From positions 1 to 64,000 of the forward strand of contig CAAGAW010000020.1 of the NCBI GenBank assembly GCA_900767465.1: DNA of 64,000 bases, written 5' to 3'. This stretch comes from Clostridia bacterium (lineage in GTDB: Bacteria; Bacillota; Clostridia; Christensenellales; Pumilibacteraceae). Shown one piece after another: positions 25,718 through 34,979 of the stretch. The stretch's first letter is position 1. Every line of letters begins with the position of its first letter. The position numbers and the translations under genes were made by a program. Below the pieces are notes generated by a model. That model was not told the DNA's origin. It worked only from the letters and a program-made list of their open reading frames with translations, and did no database searches.

Positions 25718-28312
25718 TTACTTAATGCGTTTAACGAGACGAACGACGAGCTTGTAAATTTCCATAATAATAACGATACCGAAAGCAAACCCTACGGCGA
25801 TTCCGAGTTGCGAAATACTGAGCGCGACCGACTGAAATACGCCGTTAAGTCCGGGAACGTACACCACGAGCATCTGCATCGCTACTCCGACGACGAAGGC
25901 AAGGTTAAGGAATTTGTTGTCGAACGTTTCTTTGCGGAAAACCGAACCGTCGCTTTTTACGTTGTACGAGTGGAAAAGTTGTGTGAGCGACAGCGTAACG
26001 AACGCCATTGTCGAACCGACTTCGTGCGAGCCGAGTAACGTTTCGCCTATAATATACGAAGTAAGCGTCAGAAGTCCAACGAACACGCCCTCGATCGCGA
26101 TATGAAGTCCGAGGTTACCCGCGAAGAAACCTTCTTTTTTGTCGCGCGGCGGCACCGACATTGCGTTACGGTCGGGTTTTTCCATTCCGAGTCCGAACGC
26201 GGGAAGCGAGTCGGTAACGAGGTTTATCCACAGAAGGTGTATGCCGGCAAGCGGGATTCCGAGCGAGAACAGTCCGACGGCGGTCGCGATTTCGGCGAGA
26301 AGTATGGTAAGAACTTCGCCGATGTTGCTGGATAACAGGTACTTGACGCACTTGCGGATATTCGCGTATATTCCCCTACCCTGACGGACGGCTTTTACGA
26401 TAGTGACGAAGTTGTCGTCGGTGAGAATCATATCGGCGGCCTCTTTGCTTACGTCCGTACCGGTAATTCCCATCGCGCAACCGATGTCGGCGCGCTTTAA
26501 CGCGGGCGAATCGTTTACGCCGTCGCCCGTCATCGCGACGACCTTGCCCTTGGACTGCCAAGCCTCGACTATGCGGACCTTGTCTTTGGGCGCGACGCGC
26601 GCGTAAACCGAGATTTCCTCGATATGCGCTTTAAGTTCGTCGTCGCTCATATTATCGAGTTCGTCGGACGAAACGGCGCGCTGACCGTCCTCTAAAATGC
26701 CGAGCGAACGCGCGATTGCCGAAGCGGTAACCACGTTATCGCCCGTAATCATAACGGTGCGGATTCCCGCTTTTTTCGCCTCCGCGATAGCCGCGGCGAC
26801 TTCGGTACGCGGCGGATCGATCATCCCGACGAGTCCTACGAATTCGAGATCGGTTTCGAGTCCGGACGTAATTTCGGGCATTTCGTCGAATATTTTTATA
26901 CCCGCGGCAAGAACTCTGAGCGCGCGATCGCTCATCTCTTCGGCGGCTTTTTGCGCCTCTTCTGCGGCGGCTTTGTCGGACACTCTTTTCAGAAGAACGT
27001 CGGGCGCGCCTTTTGTGATCGAAACGTAGCCGCGTTCCGTTTTCATCACGACCGTCATAAGTTTACGATCCGAATCGAACGGTATTTCGCCCACGCGCTC
27101 CGCATCAGCCAAAGAAACGCCGTAACGGTCGTTGAGTTCGATAAGCGCGACTTCGGTCGGATCGCCTATGCGTTTTTCGCCGTCATCCGACTTCTCGATT
27201 TTCGCGTCCGAACAAGCGGCAAAGTACGCCGCAAGCGGTTTATCCTCTTCGCCGAGGTCGGCAAGAAGTTTGCGTTTACCGTTATAAACCTCCATAACGG
27301 TCATTTTGTTCTGGGTGAGCGTACCCGTTTTGTCCGAGCAGATAACCGACGTACAGCCGAGAGTTTCGACGGCGGGAAGTTTTTTGACGATGGCGTTTTC
27401 CTTTACCATTTTCTGCACGCCGATGGCGAGAACTATGGTAACTACCGTTGCGAGTCCTTCCGGAATCGCGGCGACGGCAAGCGCGACGGCAAGTTTGAAA
27501 CTCGACATAAGATTCGCTTTCATTACGAATTTGTCAAGCAAAAACACGGCGAGGCATATAACGACGGATATAAATCCGATCGCTTTTCCGACCTGCGCGA
27601 GTTTGTCCTGAAGCGGCGTCGTTCCCTTTTTCTGCGCGCCGAGCATGCCCGCGATCTTGCCGATTTCGGTATTCATTCCCGTTTCGGTAACGATTGCCTT
27701 TCCTCTGCCGCCCGTTACGAACGTGGACGAAAAAAGCATGTTTTTACGGTCGCCGAGCGCGGTCGTCTCGCCATCTATAGGCGCGGTATTCTTGCTTACC
27801 GGAAGCGATTCTCCGGTGAGCGCGGATTCGTCCGCCTGCAAATTTGCCGCCTCGACAAGACGGGCGTCGGCGGGGATATAGTCGCCCGCTTCGACCGAAA
27901 TTACATCGCCGCGAACAAGTTCGGACGAGGGAATAATATCCGTTTTGCCGTCGCGGATAACTTTACACGAAGGCGCGGACATTTTTTTGAGCGCGTCGAG
28001 CGATTTTTCGGCGCGGCTTTCCTGCACGACTCCGAGGACGGCGTTTATCGCGACGACAATCAGAATCACGAGACTGTCCACCCACTCGCCCGGGTCGACG
28101 ATAAGCGATACCGCCGCCGCTACGAGCAGTATTATTATAAGCACGTCCGCAAACTGTCGGGCGAGTTTCAGGATAAACGGCTCGCGTTTGCCGCCCTCGA
28201 TTTCGTTAAGTCCGTCTCTTTCGCGGCGCGCCGCAACCTCGGCACAAGTAAGTCCCGATTTAAGATCGGTTCCGAGTTCGTTGCAAGTCTGTTCGATCGT
28301 TTTACGATACAT
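25718..28312 (-). CDS. P-type cation-transporting ATPase (Ca2+/Mn2+, type IIA)
   Basis: 864 residues with the domain order of SERCA/PMR1-type pumps. Cation ATPase N-terminus (1-70), TGES actuator loop near residue 165, PEGL in helix 4 near 285, phosphorylation site CSDKTGTLTQNKM near 325, hinge MITGDNVVTASAIA near 520 and TGDGVNDSPALKRAD near 595. The last helices hold the NLVTDSLPAFGLGMEKP ion-site segment. It exports Ca2+ or Mn2+ from the cytoplasm. The Mn2+-type riboswitch in its leader argues for manganese efflux. AAAGGAG precedes the ATG; single-gene transcript. Confidence 0.93.
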   Translation of the reverse strand: MYRKTIEQTCNELGTDLKSGLTCAEVAARRERDGLNEIEGGKREPFILKLARQFADVLIIILLVAAAVSLIVDPGEWVDSLVILIVVAINAVLGVVQESRAEKSLDALKKMSAPSCKVIRDGKTDIIPSSELVRGDVISVEAGDYIPADARLVEAANLQADESALTGESLPVSKNTAPIDGETTALGDRKNMLFSSTFVTGGRGKAIVTETGMNTEIGKIAGMLGAQKKGTTPLQDKLAQVGKAIGFISVVICLAVFLLDKFVMKANLMSSFKLAVALAVAAIPEGLATVVTIVLAIGVQKMVKENAIVKKLPAVETLGCTSVICSDKTGTLTQNKMTVMEVYNGKRKLLADLGEEDKPLAAYFAACSDAKIEKSDDGEKRIGDPTEVALIELNDRYGVSLADAERVGEIPFDSDRKLMTVVMKTERGYVSITKGAPDVLLKRVSDKAAAEEAQKAAEEMSDRALRVLAAGIKIFDEMPEITSGLETDLEFVGLVGMIDPPRTEVAAAIAEAKKAGIRTVMITGDNVVTASAIARSLGILEDGQRAVSSDELDNMSDDELKAHIEEISVYARVAPKDKVRIVEAWQSKGKVVAMTGDGVNDSPALKRADIGCAMGITGTDVSKEAADMILTDDNFVTIVKAVRQGRGIYANIRKCVKYLLSSNIGEVLTILLAEIATAVGLFSLGIPLAGIHLLWINLVTDSLPAFGLGMEKPDRNAMSVPPRDKKEGFFAGNLGLHIAIEGVFVGLLTLTSYIIGETLLGSHEVGSTMAFVTLSLTQLFHSYNVKSDGSVFRKETFDNKFLNLAFVVGVAMQMLVVYVPGLNGVFQSVALSISQLGIAVGFAFGIVIIMEIYKLVVRLVKRIK

Positions 28313-28338
28313 TCTGCGTTTCTCCTTTAAGGAAATAT

Positions 28339-28370
28339 AAAAAGACCCTATGCTTTTCGTGCATAAGGTC
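28339..28370 (-). terminator. Riboswitch-controlled terminator
   Basis: GACCTTATGC pairs with GCATAGGGTC around ACGAAAA, followed by TTTTT, ending 27 bp before the ATPase start codon. Its 5' arm shares GACC with the aptamer. Confidence 0.85.
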
Positions 28371-28461
28371 TTGCAAAATCCCGGATCGTCGCGCCCGAAC
28401 GGAACGCCGTCGTGATGACGAACGCGACCGGGCGCATAAAGCGTCCGCTGCTACTCCCCTT
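28339..28461 (-). ncRNA. yybP-ykoY (manganese) riboswitch
   Basis: On the minus strand the leader opens with AAGGGGAGTAGC (28461-28450) and later has TCGTCATCAC, ACGGCGTTC and GCAAGACC (28373-28366), conserved elements of the yybP-ykoY aptamer. This RNA binds Mn2+ and switches on genes for manganese or calcium pumps. The terminal GCAAGACC overlaps the 5' arm of the terminator that follows, so metal binding would prevent termination. Recognition is by motif and context (upstream of a P-type ATPase, a classic target). Confidence 0.85.
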
Positions 28462-28483
28462 ACGGAAGTTTTTAGTTACACGT

Positions 28484-28512
28484 ATTATACTCCCGCAACG
28501 TAGTTTTGTCAA
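28484..28512 (-). promoter_or_regulatory. Promoter of riboswitch-ATPase transcript
   Basis: TTGACA (28507-28512), 17 bp, TATAAT (28484-28489): full consensus. It begins only 24 bp after the stop codon of the upstream operon's last gene. Confidence 0.75.
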
Positions 28513-28535
28513 CCGTTTCGCAAGGTTTTGCCGGA

Positions 28536-31500
28536 TTAACCGCCGATCGAAATCTTTACGTCGCCGAACGAGGTTGCGTGCGAATTGCTGATAAGTCCGA
28601 GCGCACAATCCGATCCGATAAAGTTTTCGCTGCCTTTCATAGCCGCCGACCCTGACGTGACGACCTCGCGAAGCGACGAGCCGACGTAAAGCGAAATACT
28701 CTCGCCGTCCGAGATCGCTTTGAGCGTGACTTTGCCCGAACTATATTCAAACGTGCCTATGCGAGTTGCCTTCCAGTCCGATTTGCGGATAAAATAAACT
28801 TCGCGAACCGTGGGCGTTGCTAAAATCATATAAATATAACTCGTCGCGCCGTCCGTAATCTCTATACCCGCCATGGGCGATTTTGCCGTATCGGGCGCGT
28901 CTATCGTAACCTCGATCGAATACTTGCTCCCCGCACCGTCGAAATACTTGACTTCGCGGTCGCCTACCGCCGAAACGTAGCCGTTAGTCGTTTCCGCCCA
29001 CGTTTTTGCCGAGCCTTTTACGCCGACGTCGCCGATACTAGTTCCGGATACAGGGCGAGCGTAAACAAACGTAACGTCCTCGCCCGGTTTATCCGCCGTA
29101 ACGCCGACGGTTTTTGTTACGGGTAAAAGATTCGGATTGTCGAATACGAGCGAATACGAACCGGCGGGCAAGAACGCGGAATAGTTGCCGGCTCCGTCGG
29201 AAACGCCCGCAAACGCATAAGTATCGGTTCCGTCCGAAGCGGTAACGAACGTGTCCGCGAGGTTTACGTTAAGTCCGCGCGCGTTGTCGCCGACGGTGAT
29301 GGTTCCGGTAACGGTAAACGCGTTTTCGAGCGCGGAAACGACGACCGTTTCGCTGTCCGACACGATATAATCGAAACTGCCGTTGCCGCGGACGACGTAC
29401 TTTTTGCCGCCGAGCGCAAGCGTTACGATTCCGTCGTTACCTTCGACCGAGAATGTAACTTTACTTCCCTTAAGCGCGTAACCGTCCTCGTCCGTGCCGT
29501 TTACCGTAACGGTTGCGGCGGAATACGGCGCAATCGTGATTTTGCCATAGGAAATTTCTTTGATCTTGTCGGAAATAGCGGGGTCGGACGAACCGATAAA
29601 CTTAAAGTCGGTAAATTCGACTTTGGCGTTCGCCGTTTGCGTTACCGTGATCGCGTACGCCGACGGAAGGTTGAGATCCTCGTGAATCCCCGAATAAATT
29701 TCGACGAAGTTTTCGATTCCGTCGTCAGGGGCGATATCCGCGTACATCGTAAGGCGCGCGCCGTCGTGGACGACCCTTACCCTGATCTTCGCGCCGTACC
29801 GCGAGAAGTTATACCCCGCGCCGTTGCGGTGTTCCTGATTGCCGTCGATAAGCCACATGCGATCCGGCATTACGCGCACGTAATCGTTAAACAGAATCGC
29901 CTCGATTTCGGTCGATCGGTTGGAAATAATCACGCCCGCGCCGGGTGCTTTTTCGTCGTAAGTCGTGCCGTCGCAAAGATTTTCGATCGTAAATTCGATA
30001 ATCGCTTTCGTCCCGGATTCGCCCGCAAAATACATCGCGTCGTTGCTGCTGCCCTTATAAGCGGTCACTTTTACTTTATCGAGCGGTTTGACTGTGCCGT
30101 CCGCGTTAAGATCGTCGATCTCCCAATCGCCTTTAGCGACGTCGTACTCGGAAACGTATACCGATTCGCCCGCTTTCGCTACGCCGCCCACCGCATAAGG
30201 TACGAGATCGAAATCCGTCGCGATCGGACCGGAATCCGCAGTAAGCGTTATCTTTTTCGATGCGACATGATAACCTTGCGCCGTTACGATGAACGAGTAC
30301 TTGCCCGAAGCCGTCACTCCGTCCGTAAGAGTCGTTCCCGCAACCGGAAGCGTACGCACGGACAACACGTCGCCCGTGGACGCGAGCGTATACCGAAGAA
30401 GCGGGTTTTCTTCGTCGCGGATTTCGATTTTCGCGCCGGGAACATTATACCCCGCTTGCGGAACGTCCGACCTGACCGTAACGTTTACGGTTTTGCGGTC
30501 GTTGCCTCTGGGCGCGACGTACTTAAACGACGCGTCAAGCACGACGTCGCCGGTGATTTCGGACGCGGGAACGGTGAATTTGCCGTCCGTACCGCTTTTT
30601 ACGTAATCGTACGCGCTTGCGCCGTTAAGTTTGAAGTCGGTAAGGTAATATCCGAGATCCGGTTCCATCGTCACCGTAAGGTCTTTACCCGCCTCGATTG
30701 CGTATTCGTCGGGCGTAAAAGAGCCGCCGCCCGTTTCCGCTACCGAAATAAGGTATACGCGCTTTTGCTCGTTAAGATACGCGGAAGTTTCTTCGTCCGA
30801 GAGCGCACGCGCTTCGTAATCGGTAAATTCGGCGCGGCAACCGAGCGCGTAAAGCGCGGGGCATGCCTTGCCTTCGATATAACCGAGGAACTCGTCGTAC
30901 ACGAGTCGGCTTTCGATGAAATACAACAGATGATTGCCTGCTTTTACGACTTCGACCTGCAAGCCGTCCGATTTCTCGTCCGCGCTCAGTTTGCGCGAAG
31001 TTATTACTCCCGATTCGTTCCAGCCGTATTCGGTGGGGTAAGGAGTCATCAGCCGCGCGACGGCGCTGCCCGAAAAATACGAATTTACGTTGACGAACAA
31101 CGCGCGGTAAGAAATGAAGTCGCCTACCGTTACAAGTCCGATTTGCGGGTTGGAATCGTTGATCGCGTCTATCGGACGAACGGTTGCTTTTGCGTAGAAG
31201 TTGTCGGCGTTTACGCCCTTGAAGAACAACGCCTGCTGTCCGCGCTTTACCGACGTGACTTTACCGTCCGCCGACTCGGACAGATCCCAGCCGTCCGAGC
31301 GCGACATGCCGTTGGCGGCGTTGCCGAGAGTATCGTCCTCACCCTCCGAAACGTAACCGTTTTCGTCGAATTCGAGGTAACTGTACATATACGTATCTAC
31401 CGTAAGGAACGGATAGATACGGGTGCGTTCGGTTTTGCCGCCGCCCGATTTCTTTACCGCGTTATACACGGGGTCGATTTTAACGCGGGTCGGTCTGCCG

Positions 31501-32036
31501 TCGCCCTCGTAACCGAGAGCCTTCCACGAAACGAAAATTTCGGCGGTGAGGCAGAACGTATCGCCCGAATTGACCTCGCCCACTACCGTCGAAGCGCCCG
31601 AAAAACGAGCCTGATTGTACGAGCGGATATTTTTCGAGTCCACGTCGAACCGAAGCGCGTCGAACGGCTTTGCCTTTTCGGCGTCGTCGAGCGCAACGTA
31701 AATCTGAAAACAACTGTTGTTGCGCATATCCAGCCTGCCGTACCACGTGATCGACGGGTCGTACGCGACGGCTGCGATATACGCGCCCTTGTCGGTAAGC
31801 GTTGCTGTCGTGCGGATTTCTATGCCGCGCGTAACGTGAGAAAAGACGTTTTTGCCCTGCCAGCGTTCCTCGTCAAGAACGCCGTCGATTTTCATATCCT
31901 CGTCGCATTCGTCGCGGAAAATCGGATTATAATTATATTCGTATTGTTTGCCCGTATCGACGGACGAACCCCCGCAAGCGCAAACCGCGATCGTAAGGGC
32001 GGCGATTATCAAAAACAGAAATACGCGTTTTTTCAT
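28536..32036 (-). CDS. Large surface lipoprotein with CBM9-like domain and carboxypeptidase-regulatory-like modules
   Basis: 1166 residues. Lipoprotein signal with Cys21. Residues about 40-230 resemble the carbohydrate-binding family 9-like fold (CDEDMKIDGVLDEERWQGKN, then FQIYVALDD and AEIFVSWKALGYEG). Next come repeated modules of about 180 residues that look like lectin-type beta sandwiches (WDLSESADGKVTSV; WEIDDLNADGTV; WAETTNGYVSAVG), separated by Ig-like carboxypeptidase-regulatory domains (KVTFSVEGNDGIVTLALGG, LNVNLADTFVTASDG). No catalytic motif is visible, so it probably captures polysaccharide at the cell surface. Last gene of the 19.6 kb operon, 3 bp after the GH43 gene. Domain names are by eye. 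Confidence 0.7.
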   Translation of the reverse strand: MKKRVFLFLIIAALTIAVCACGGSSVDTGKQYEYNYNPIFRDECDEDMKIDGVLDEERWQGKNVFSHVTRGIEIRTTATLTDKGAYIAAVAYDPSITWYGRLDMRNNSCFQIYVALDDAEKAKPFDALRFDVDSKNIRSYNQARFSGASTVVGEVNSGDTFCLTAEIFVSWKALGYEGDGRPTRVKIDPVYNAVKKSGGGKTERTRIYPFLTVDTYMYSYLEFDENGYVSEGEDDTLGNAANGMSRSDGWDLSESADGKVTSVKRGQQALFFKGVNADNFYAKATVRPIDAINDSNPQIGLVTVGDFISYRALFVNVNSYFSGSAVARLMTPYPTEYGWNESGVITSRKLSADEKSDGLQVEVVKAGNHLLYFIESRLVYDEFLGYIEGKACPALYALGCRAEFTDYEARALSDEETSAYLNEQKRVYLISVAETGGGSFTPDEYAIEAGKDLTVTMEPDLGYYLTDFKLNGASAYDYVKSGTDGKFTVPASEITGDVVLDASFKYVAPRGNDRKTVNVTVRSDVPQAGYNVPGAKIEIRDEENPLLRYTLASTGDVLSVRTLPVAGTTLTDGVTASGKYSFIVTAQGYHVASKKITLTADSGPIATDFDLVPYAVGGVAKAGESVYVSEYDVAKGDWEIDDLNADGTVKPLDKVKVTAYKGSSNDAMYFAGESGTKAIIEFTIENLCDGTTYDEKAPGAGVIISNRSTEIEAILFNDYVRVMPDRMWLIDGNQEHRNGAGYNFSRYGAKIRVRVVHDGARLTMYADIAPDDGIENFVEIYSGIHEDLNLPSAYAITVTQTANAKVEFTDFKFIGSSDPAISDKIKEISYGKITIAPYSAATVTVNGTDEDGYALKGSKVTFSVEGNDGIVTLALGGKKYVVRGNGSFDYIVSDSETVVVSALENAFTVTGTITVGDNARGLNVNLADTFVTASDGTDTYAFAGVSDGAGNYSAFLPAGSYSLVFDNPNLLPVTKTVGVTADKPGEDVTFVYARPVSGTSIGDVGVKGSAKTWAETTNGYVSAVGDREVKYFDGAGSKYSIEVTIDAPDTAKSPMAGIEITDGATSYIYMILATPTVREVYFIRKSDWKATRIGTFEYSSGKVTLKAISDGESISLYVGSSLREVVTSGSAAMKGSENFIGSDCALGLISNSHATSFGDVKISIGG

Positions 32037-32039
32037 ACT

Positions 32040-34085
32040 CTACCTCCCCAGAACCCGAATGTCCGACACGCGGATTTCGCCTTTTTTGCCGTTGAGTTTT
32101 TTCGAAATCGTTACCTTGATCGAATTGACTTTTATTTCGTCGAAAGAAGCGACGGACGCTCCGCCGCGGCGTATAAGTTTTTCGCCGTCGTCGAAGTAGT
32201 TTTTATTGAACGGAAGGTCGTTTATCGCGACTTTGCCGTTATAATTTCCCATAGCGAAAGCGGGCTTTTCGGCAAGGTCGAATTCTATTTCGTCGATTCC
32301 CGAAAACGCGTAGTCGTAGCCGTAACTGTTGTAAATTGCGATCGCGCGGACGGAACGCGGCTTATCGAACGTAAGCGTTATCGTCGTTTCGCCCTTTGCG
32401 CGGTATTCGAGACCGGCGTAATGGTCGAGCGAAACTACTTTTTCGTCGTTAAGATACTTTACGGTATTCTCGTCCGCCGCGCCTTTTGCCGTTATTTTCG
32501 CTTCGGGCGCGATATTTTCGTACCCCGTGACTATATCCGGAAGAAATTGAAGCGACGCGGTAGGACCGTTGCCGTACATAAGATCGACTCCGAGCGTTTC
32601 GTCGTACTGCCAGTAAATCCTGTCGAAAGCGTACGCCCTGCCGTTATACTGCGACGTTTCGGTGTCGAACGGGTCGGAATGTACCCAGTAAACGCAAAAA
32701 CTTTCCCCTCCGGCCTCGACAAGCGCGTGATGACCTACGCCCGTCATATAGTCGTTATCGATCTCGACGCCGAGCGCGGATTTGGTTCTGCCTTCCTTTT
32801 TGAACGTGCCGAGCGGCGAAGTCGAAAGCGCCTGATGAACGCCGTAATCTCGCGCATAGAACGAATTTTGCGAGTACGTGAGGTAGTAACGTTTTTCGCC
32901 GTTTGCGGACGTATGAACGGACATTTGCGGACCTTCGTTGAGGTGATCCTCCCAGTCGGGATTTTCCTGATCGAGCGACGACGAGTTGTCGTGATAGCCG
33001 CGCATGATATAACTCGTTTCGAGCCATACCGGACCGTTTTTCTGTTCGTTATACTCTACCGAGAGGTAGTTCGGGAACGTTATCATACGGAGCGTTTCAT
33101 AATCGGGCGTGATCGCGTCCTTCATGCGCATACCCCATATCGACATAAACTTGCCCACGCGGTTTTCCTCTTTCGGGGTGAAGTCCGGTTTGTCCTCGTC
33201 GAGGTAATGCTTTTCGCTGAGCCAGTGCTTCGCGAAATAAACGTACATCGTTCCGTCCTCGTCCACGAACGGCGAAAGATCGATCATGCCGAAATCGAAG
33301 TCGATTCCCGCGTTTTTGCCGCCGCTTACCGATTTGAAATACTTGGTAACGTCGAACGCGGGATTAACGCGCGTGATTTCCTCGCCGTTAAGGTTGAGAA
33401 TCTTGTCGCCGTCGCGTTGTTCCGCTTTTATTTCCGTACCCGCTTCCCCTTTGGGTTGCGAACCGTAGAACACGGTGCTGTCGGCGAGCCGGAACGGCCC
33501 TATCGGATTGTCCGAAATAAAGATACTGCCGTAATTGCGGTCGTTGCCGTTTTGCGAGGCCGAATAAGTAACGCTTTCGTCCTTGCCGTCGTTACGGTAA
33601 CTGAGCGCGGAAGCGTACATCACGTACCAGCCGGTAGCGTCGTCGTAAATAACTTCGGGCGCCCAGCAGTTGGACAGGATATAATCGGACTGCGATAAAA
33701 CGGGATTGCCGCCCGAAACGGTGCGGGTTATCTCGACCGCGAAGCCCTTGTCCACTCTGCCGCAAACTTCCCAGTCGGTGAGATTGCGCGAGCGAAGCAC
33801 CGAAAACGCGTACGTGCGGTCGTCGTCGAACCACTGCGTATAAACTCCGCCGTTACCCGACGTATACTGATAGAACCAGCCGCCGTACTCCTCGTCGCGA
33901 TCTTCCGGAACCCAGATAACGTCGCTGTCGCCGCCGAAAAGCGTCAGATCGTTGCGGTAAAATACGTCGCTGTCGAAAGTATCGCCCGTTCCGTCGTAAT
34001 GCGGCAAAAGCGTGGTTTGCCCGCCGCACCCGAAAAGAAAGGCGGTAAGACAAACGAGAATCAGCGACAACGTTTTTTTGATCAT
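32040..34085 (-). CDS. GH43-like glycoside hydrolase lipoprotein
   Basis: 681 residues with lipobox Cys20 (FLFGCG). The five-bladed propeller covers about residues 45-500, with family 43 landmarks: an early aspartate (GGDSDVIWVPE), CWAPEVIYDDATGWYVMYAS near 140 and IDLSPFVDEDGTMYVYFAKHW near 265. A C-terminal discoidin-like module (about 530-680, LEYRAKGETTITLTFDKPRSVRAIAIYN) probably binds sugar. GH43 enzymes remove arabinose or xylose from plant polysaccharides; exact specificity cannot be read. It is anchored outside the cell and follows the importer permeases by 12 bp, so it likely feeds that importer. Confidence 0.82.
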   Translation of the reverse strand: MIKKTLSLILVCLTAFLFGCGGQTTLLPHYDGTGDTFDSDVFYRNDLTLFGGDSDVIWVPEDRDEEYGGWFYQYTSGNGGVYTQWFDDDRTYAFSVLRSRNLTDWEVCGRVDKGFAVEITRTVSGGNPVLSQSDYILSNCWAPEVIYDDATGWYVMYASALSYRNDGKDESVTYSASQNGNDRNYGSIFISDNPIGPFRLADSTVFYGSQPKGEAGTEIKAEQRDGDKILNLNGEEITRVNPAFDVTKYFKSVSGGKNAGIDFDFGMIDLSPFVDEDGTMYVYFAKHWLSEKHYLDEDKPDFTPKEENRVGKFMSIWGMRMKDAITPDYETLRMITFPNYLSVEYNEQKNGPVWLETSYIMRGYHDNSSSLDQENPDWEDHLNEGPQMSVHTSANGEKRYYLTYSQNSFYARDYGVHQALSTSPLGTFKKEGRTKSALGVEIDNDYMTGVGHHALVEAGGESFCVYWVHSDPFDTETSQYNGRAYAFDRIYWQYDETLGVDLMYGNGPTASLQFLPDIVTGYENIAPEAKITAKGAADENTVKYLNDEKVVSLDHYAGLEYRAKGETTITLTFDKPRSVRAIAIYNSYGYDYAFSGIDEIEFDLAEKPAFAMGNYNGKVAINDLPFNKNYFDDGEKLIRRGGASVASFDEIKVNSIKVTISKKLNGKKGEIRVSDIRVLGR

Positions 34086-34097
34086 ATTCTGCTCCTT

Positions 34098-34979
34098 TTA
34101 ACCCTTGAATCCCGCAGAAACGGAGACTCCTTTAAGAACGTACTTCTGAGAAATAAGGTACATTACGAGAAGCGGCGTCATTGCGATAACGCACCCCGCC
34201 ATACGAAGCGGCCAGTTCTGAATACGCGGATCCTGAATCTGCGCGAGCGCGATCTGGAGCGTTGCCTGACTTGCTTCGGGAAGATACAGAAGCGGCGCCA
34301 TATAGTCGTTGTATCCCGCGATGAAAACCAGAATGAACTGCGCCACTATCGCGGGGATCGAAATCGGGAGCATAATGCGGAAATAGATTCCGAACCAGCC
34401 GAGTCCGTCGAGTTTCGCGCAACCGACAAGATCGTCGGGCATTTTCATATAGAACTGACGGAGGAAAAAGGTCGAGCCGATCGATCCGAAAAGCGCGGGA
34501 ACGATAATGGGAAGCGGCGTTCCGATCCACCCTATCGTATCGTAAAGAAGGTACGCCGTGATAAGCCCCATGGTGTTGGGAACGAGCATCGTGAGCATAA
34601 GCGTCGAGAACATAAAGCCCTTGATTCTGAACCGCATTTTCGCAAACGCGAACGCCGACATCGACGAGACGAGAACGCCTACTATCGTGGACGGAAGATA
34701 ATAAATTATCGTATTAAAGAAACTGCGGATAAGCGAATAGCCGCCGACCTGCTCGAACAAAAGGCGGTGATACGACTCGAAACTTACTTGTTCCGGCCAG
34801 AATTTGAACGACGAACCGTTTGCCTCGTACTTGCTCATAATAGAGGTTGCGAACACGATATACAGCGGCATAAGCACGAACAGCACGGCGAGCGCGAGCA
34901 GCACGTACGTGCCGATATATTTCTTTTTGCCTACGTCCGAGCCGGACGCGCGGATTTTGAGTTCTTTTTCGTCAGTCAT
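34098..34979 (-). CDS. CUT1 sugar ABC permease (MalG/LacG type)
   Basis: 293 residues with six membrane helices and a cytoplasmic N-terminus. The coupling loop is LVGCAKLDGLGWFGIYFRIMLP near residue 190, the EAA motif of MalG-like permeases. The C-terminal KYVLKGVSVSAGFKG is typical of the family. The start at 34979 is chosen over a longer frame because GGTGGG lies before it; the upstream extension overlaps the partner gene far more. It overlaps the MalF-like gene by 8 bp. Confidence 0.92.
   Translation of the reverse strand: MTDEKELKIRASGSDVGKKKYIGTYVLLALAVLFVLMPLYIVFATSIMSKYEANGSSFKFWPEQVSFESYHRLLFEQVGGYSLIRSFFNTIIYYLPSTIVGVLVSSMSAFAFAKMRFRIKGFMFSTLMLTMLVPNTMGLITAYLLYDTIGWIGTPLPIIVPALFGSIGSTFFLRQFYMKMPDDLVGCAKLDGLGWFGIYFRIMLPISIPAIVAQFILVFIAGYNDYMAPLLYLPEASQATLQIALAQIQDPRIQNWPLRMAGCVIAMTPLLVMYLISQKYVLKGVSVSAGFKG

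Noticed and set aside
29637..33698. A 1353-codon open frame on the plus strand opposite the CBM9-like and GH43 genes
   Set aside because: It lies antisense to two clear lipoprotein genes, has no ribosome binding site, is full of Arg/Val/Phe from reversed codons and has no family motif. Long antisense frames arise here because the genes rarely use TTA, CTA or TCA codons.
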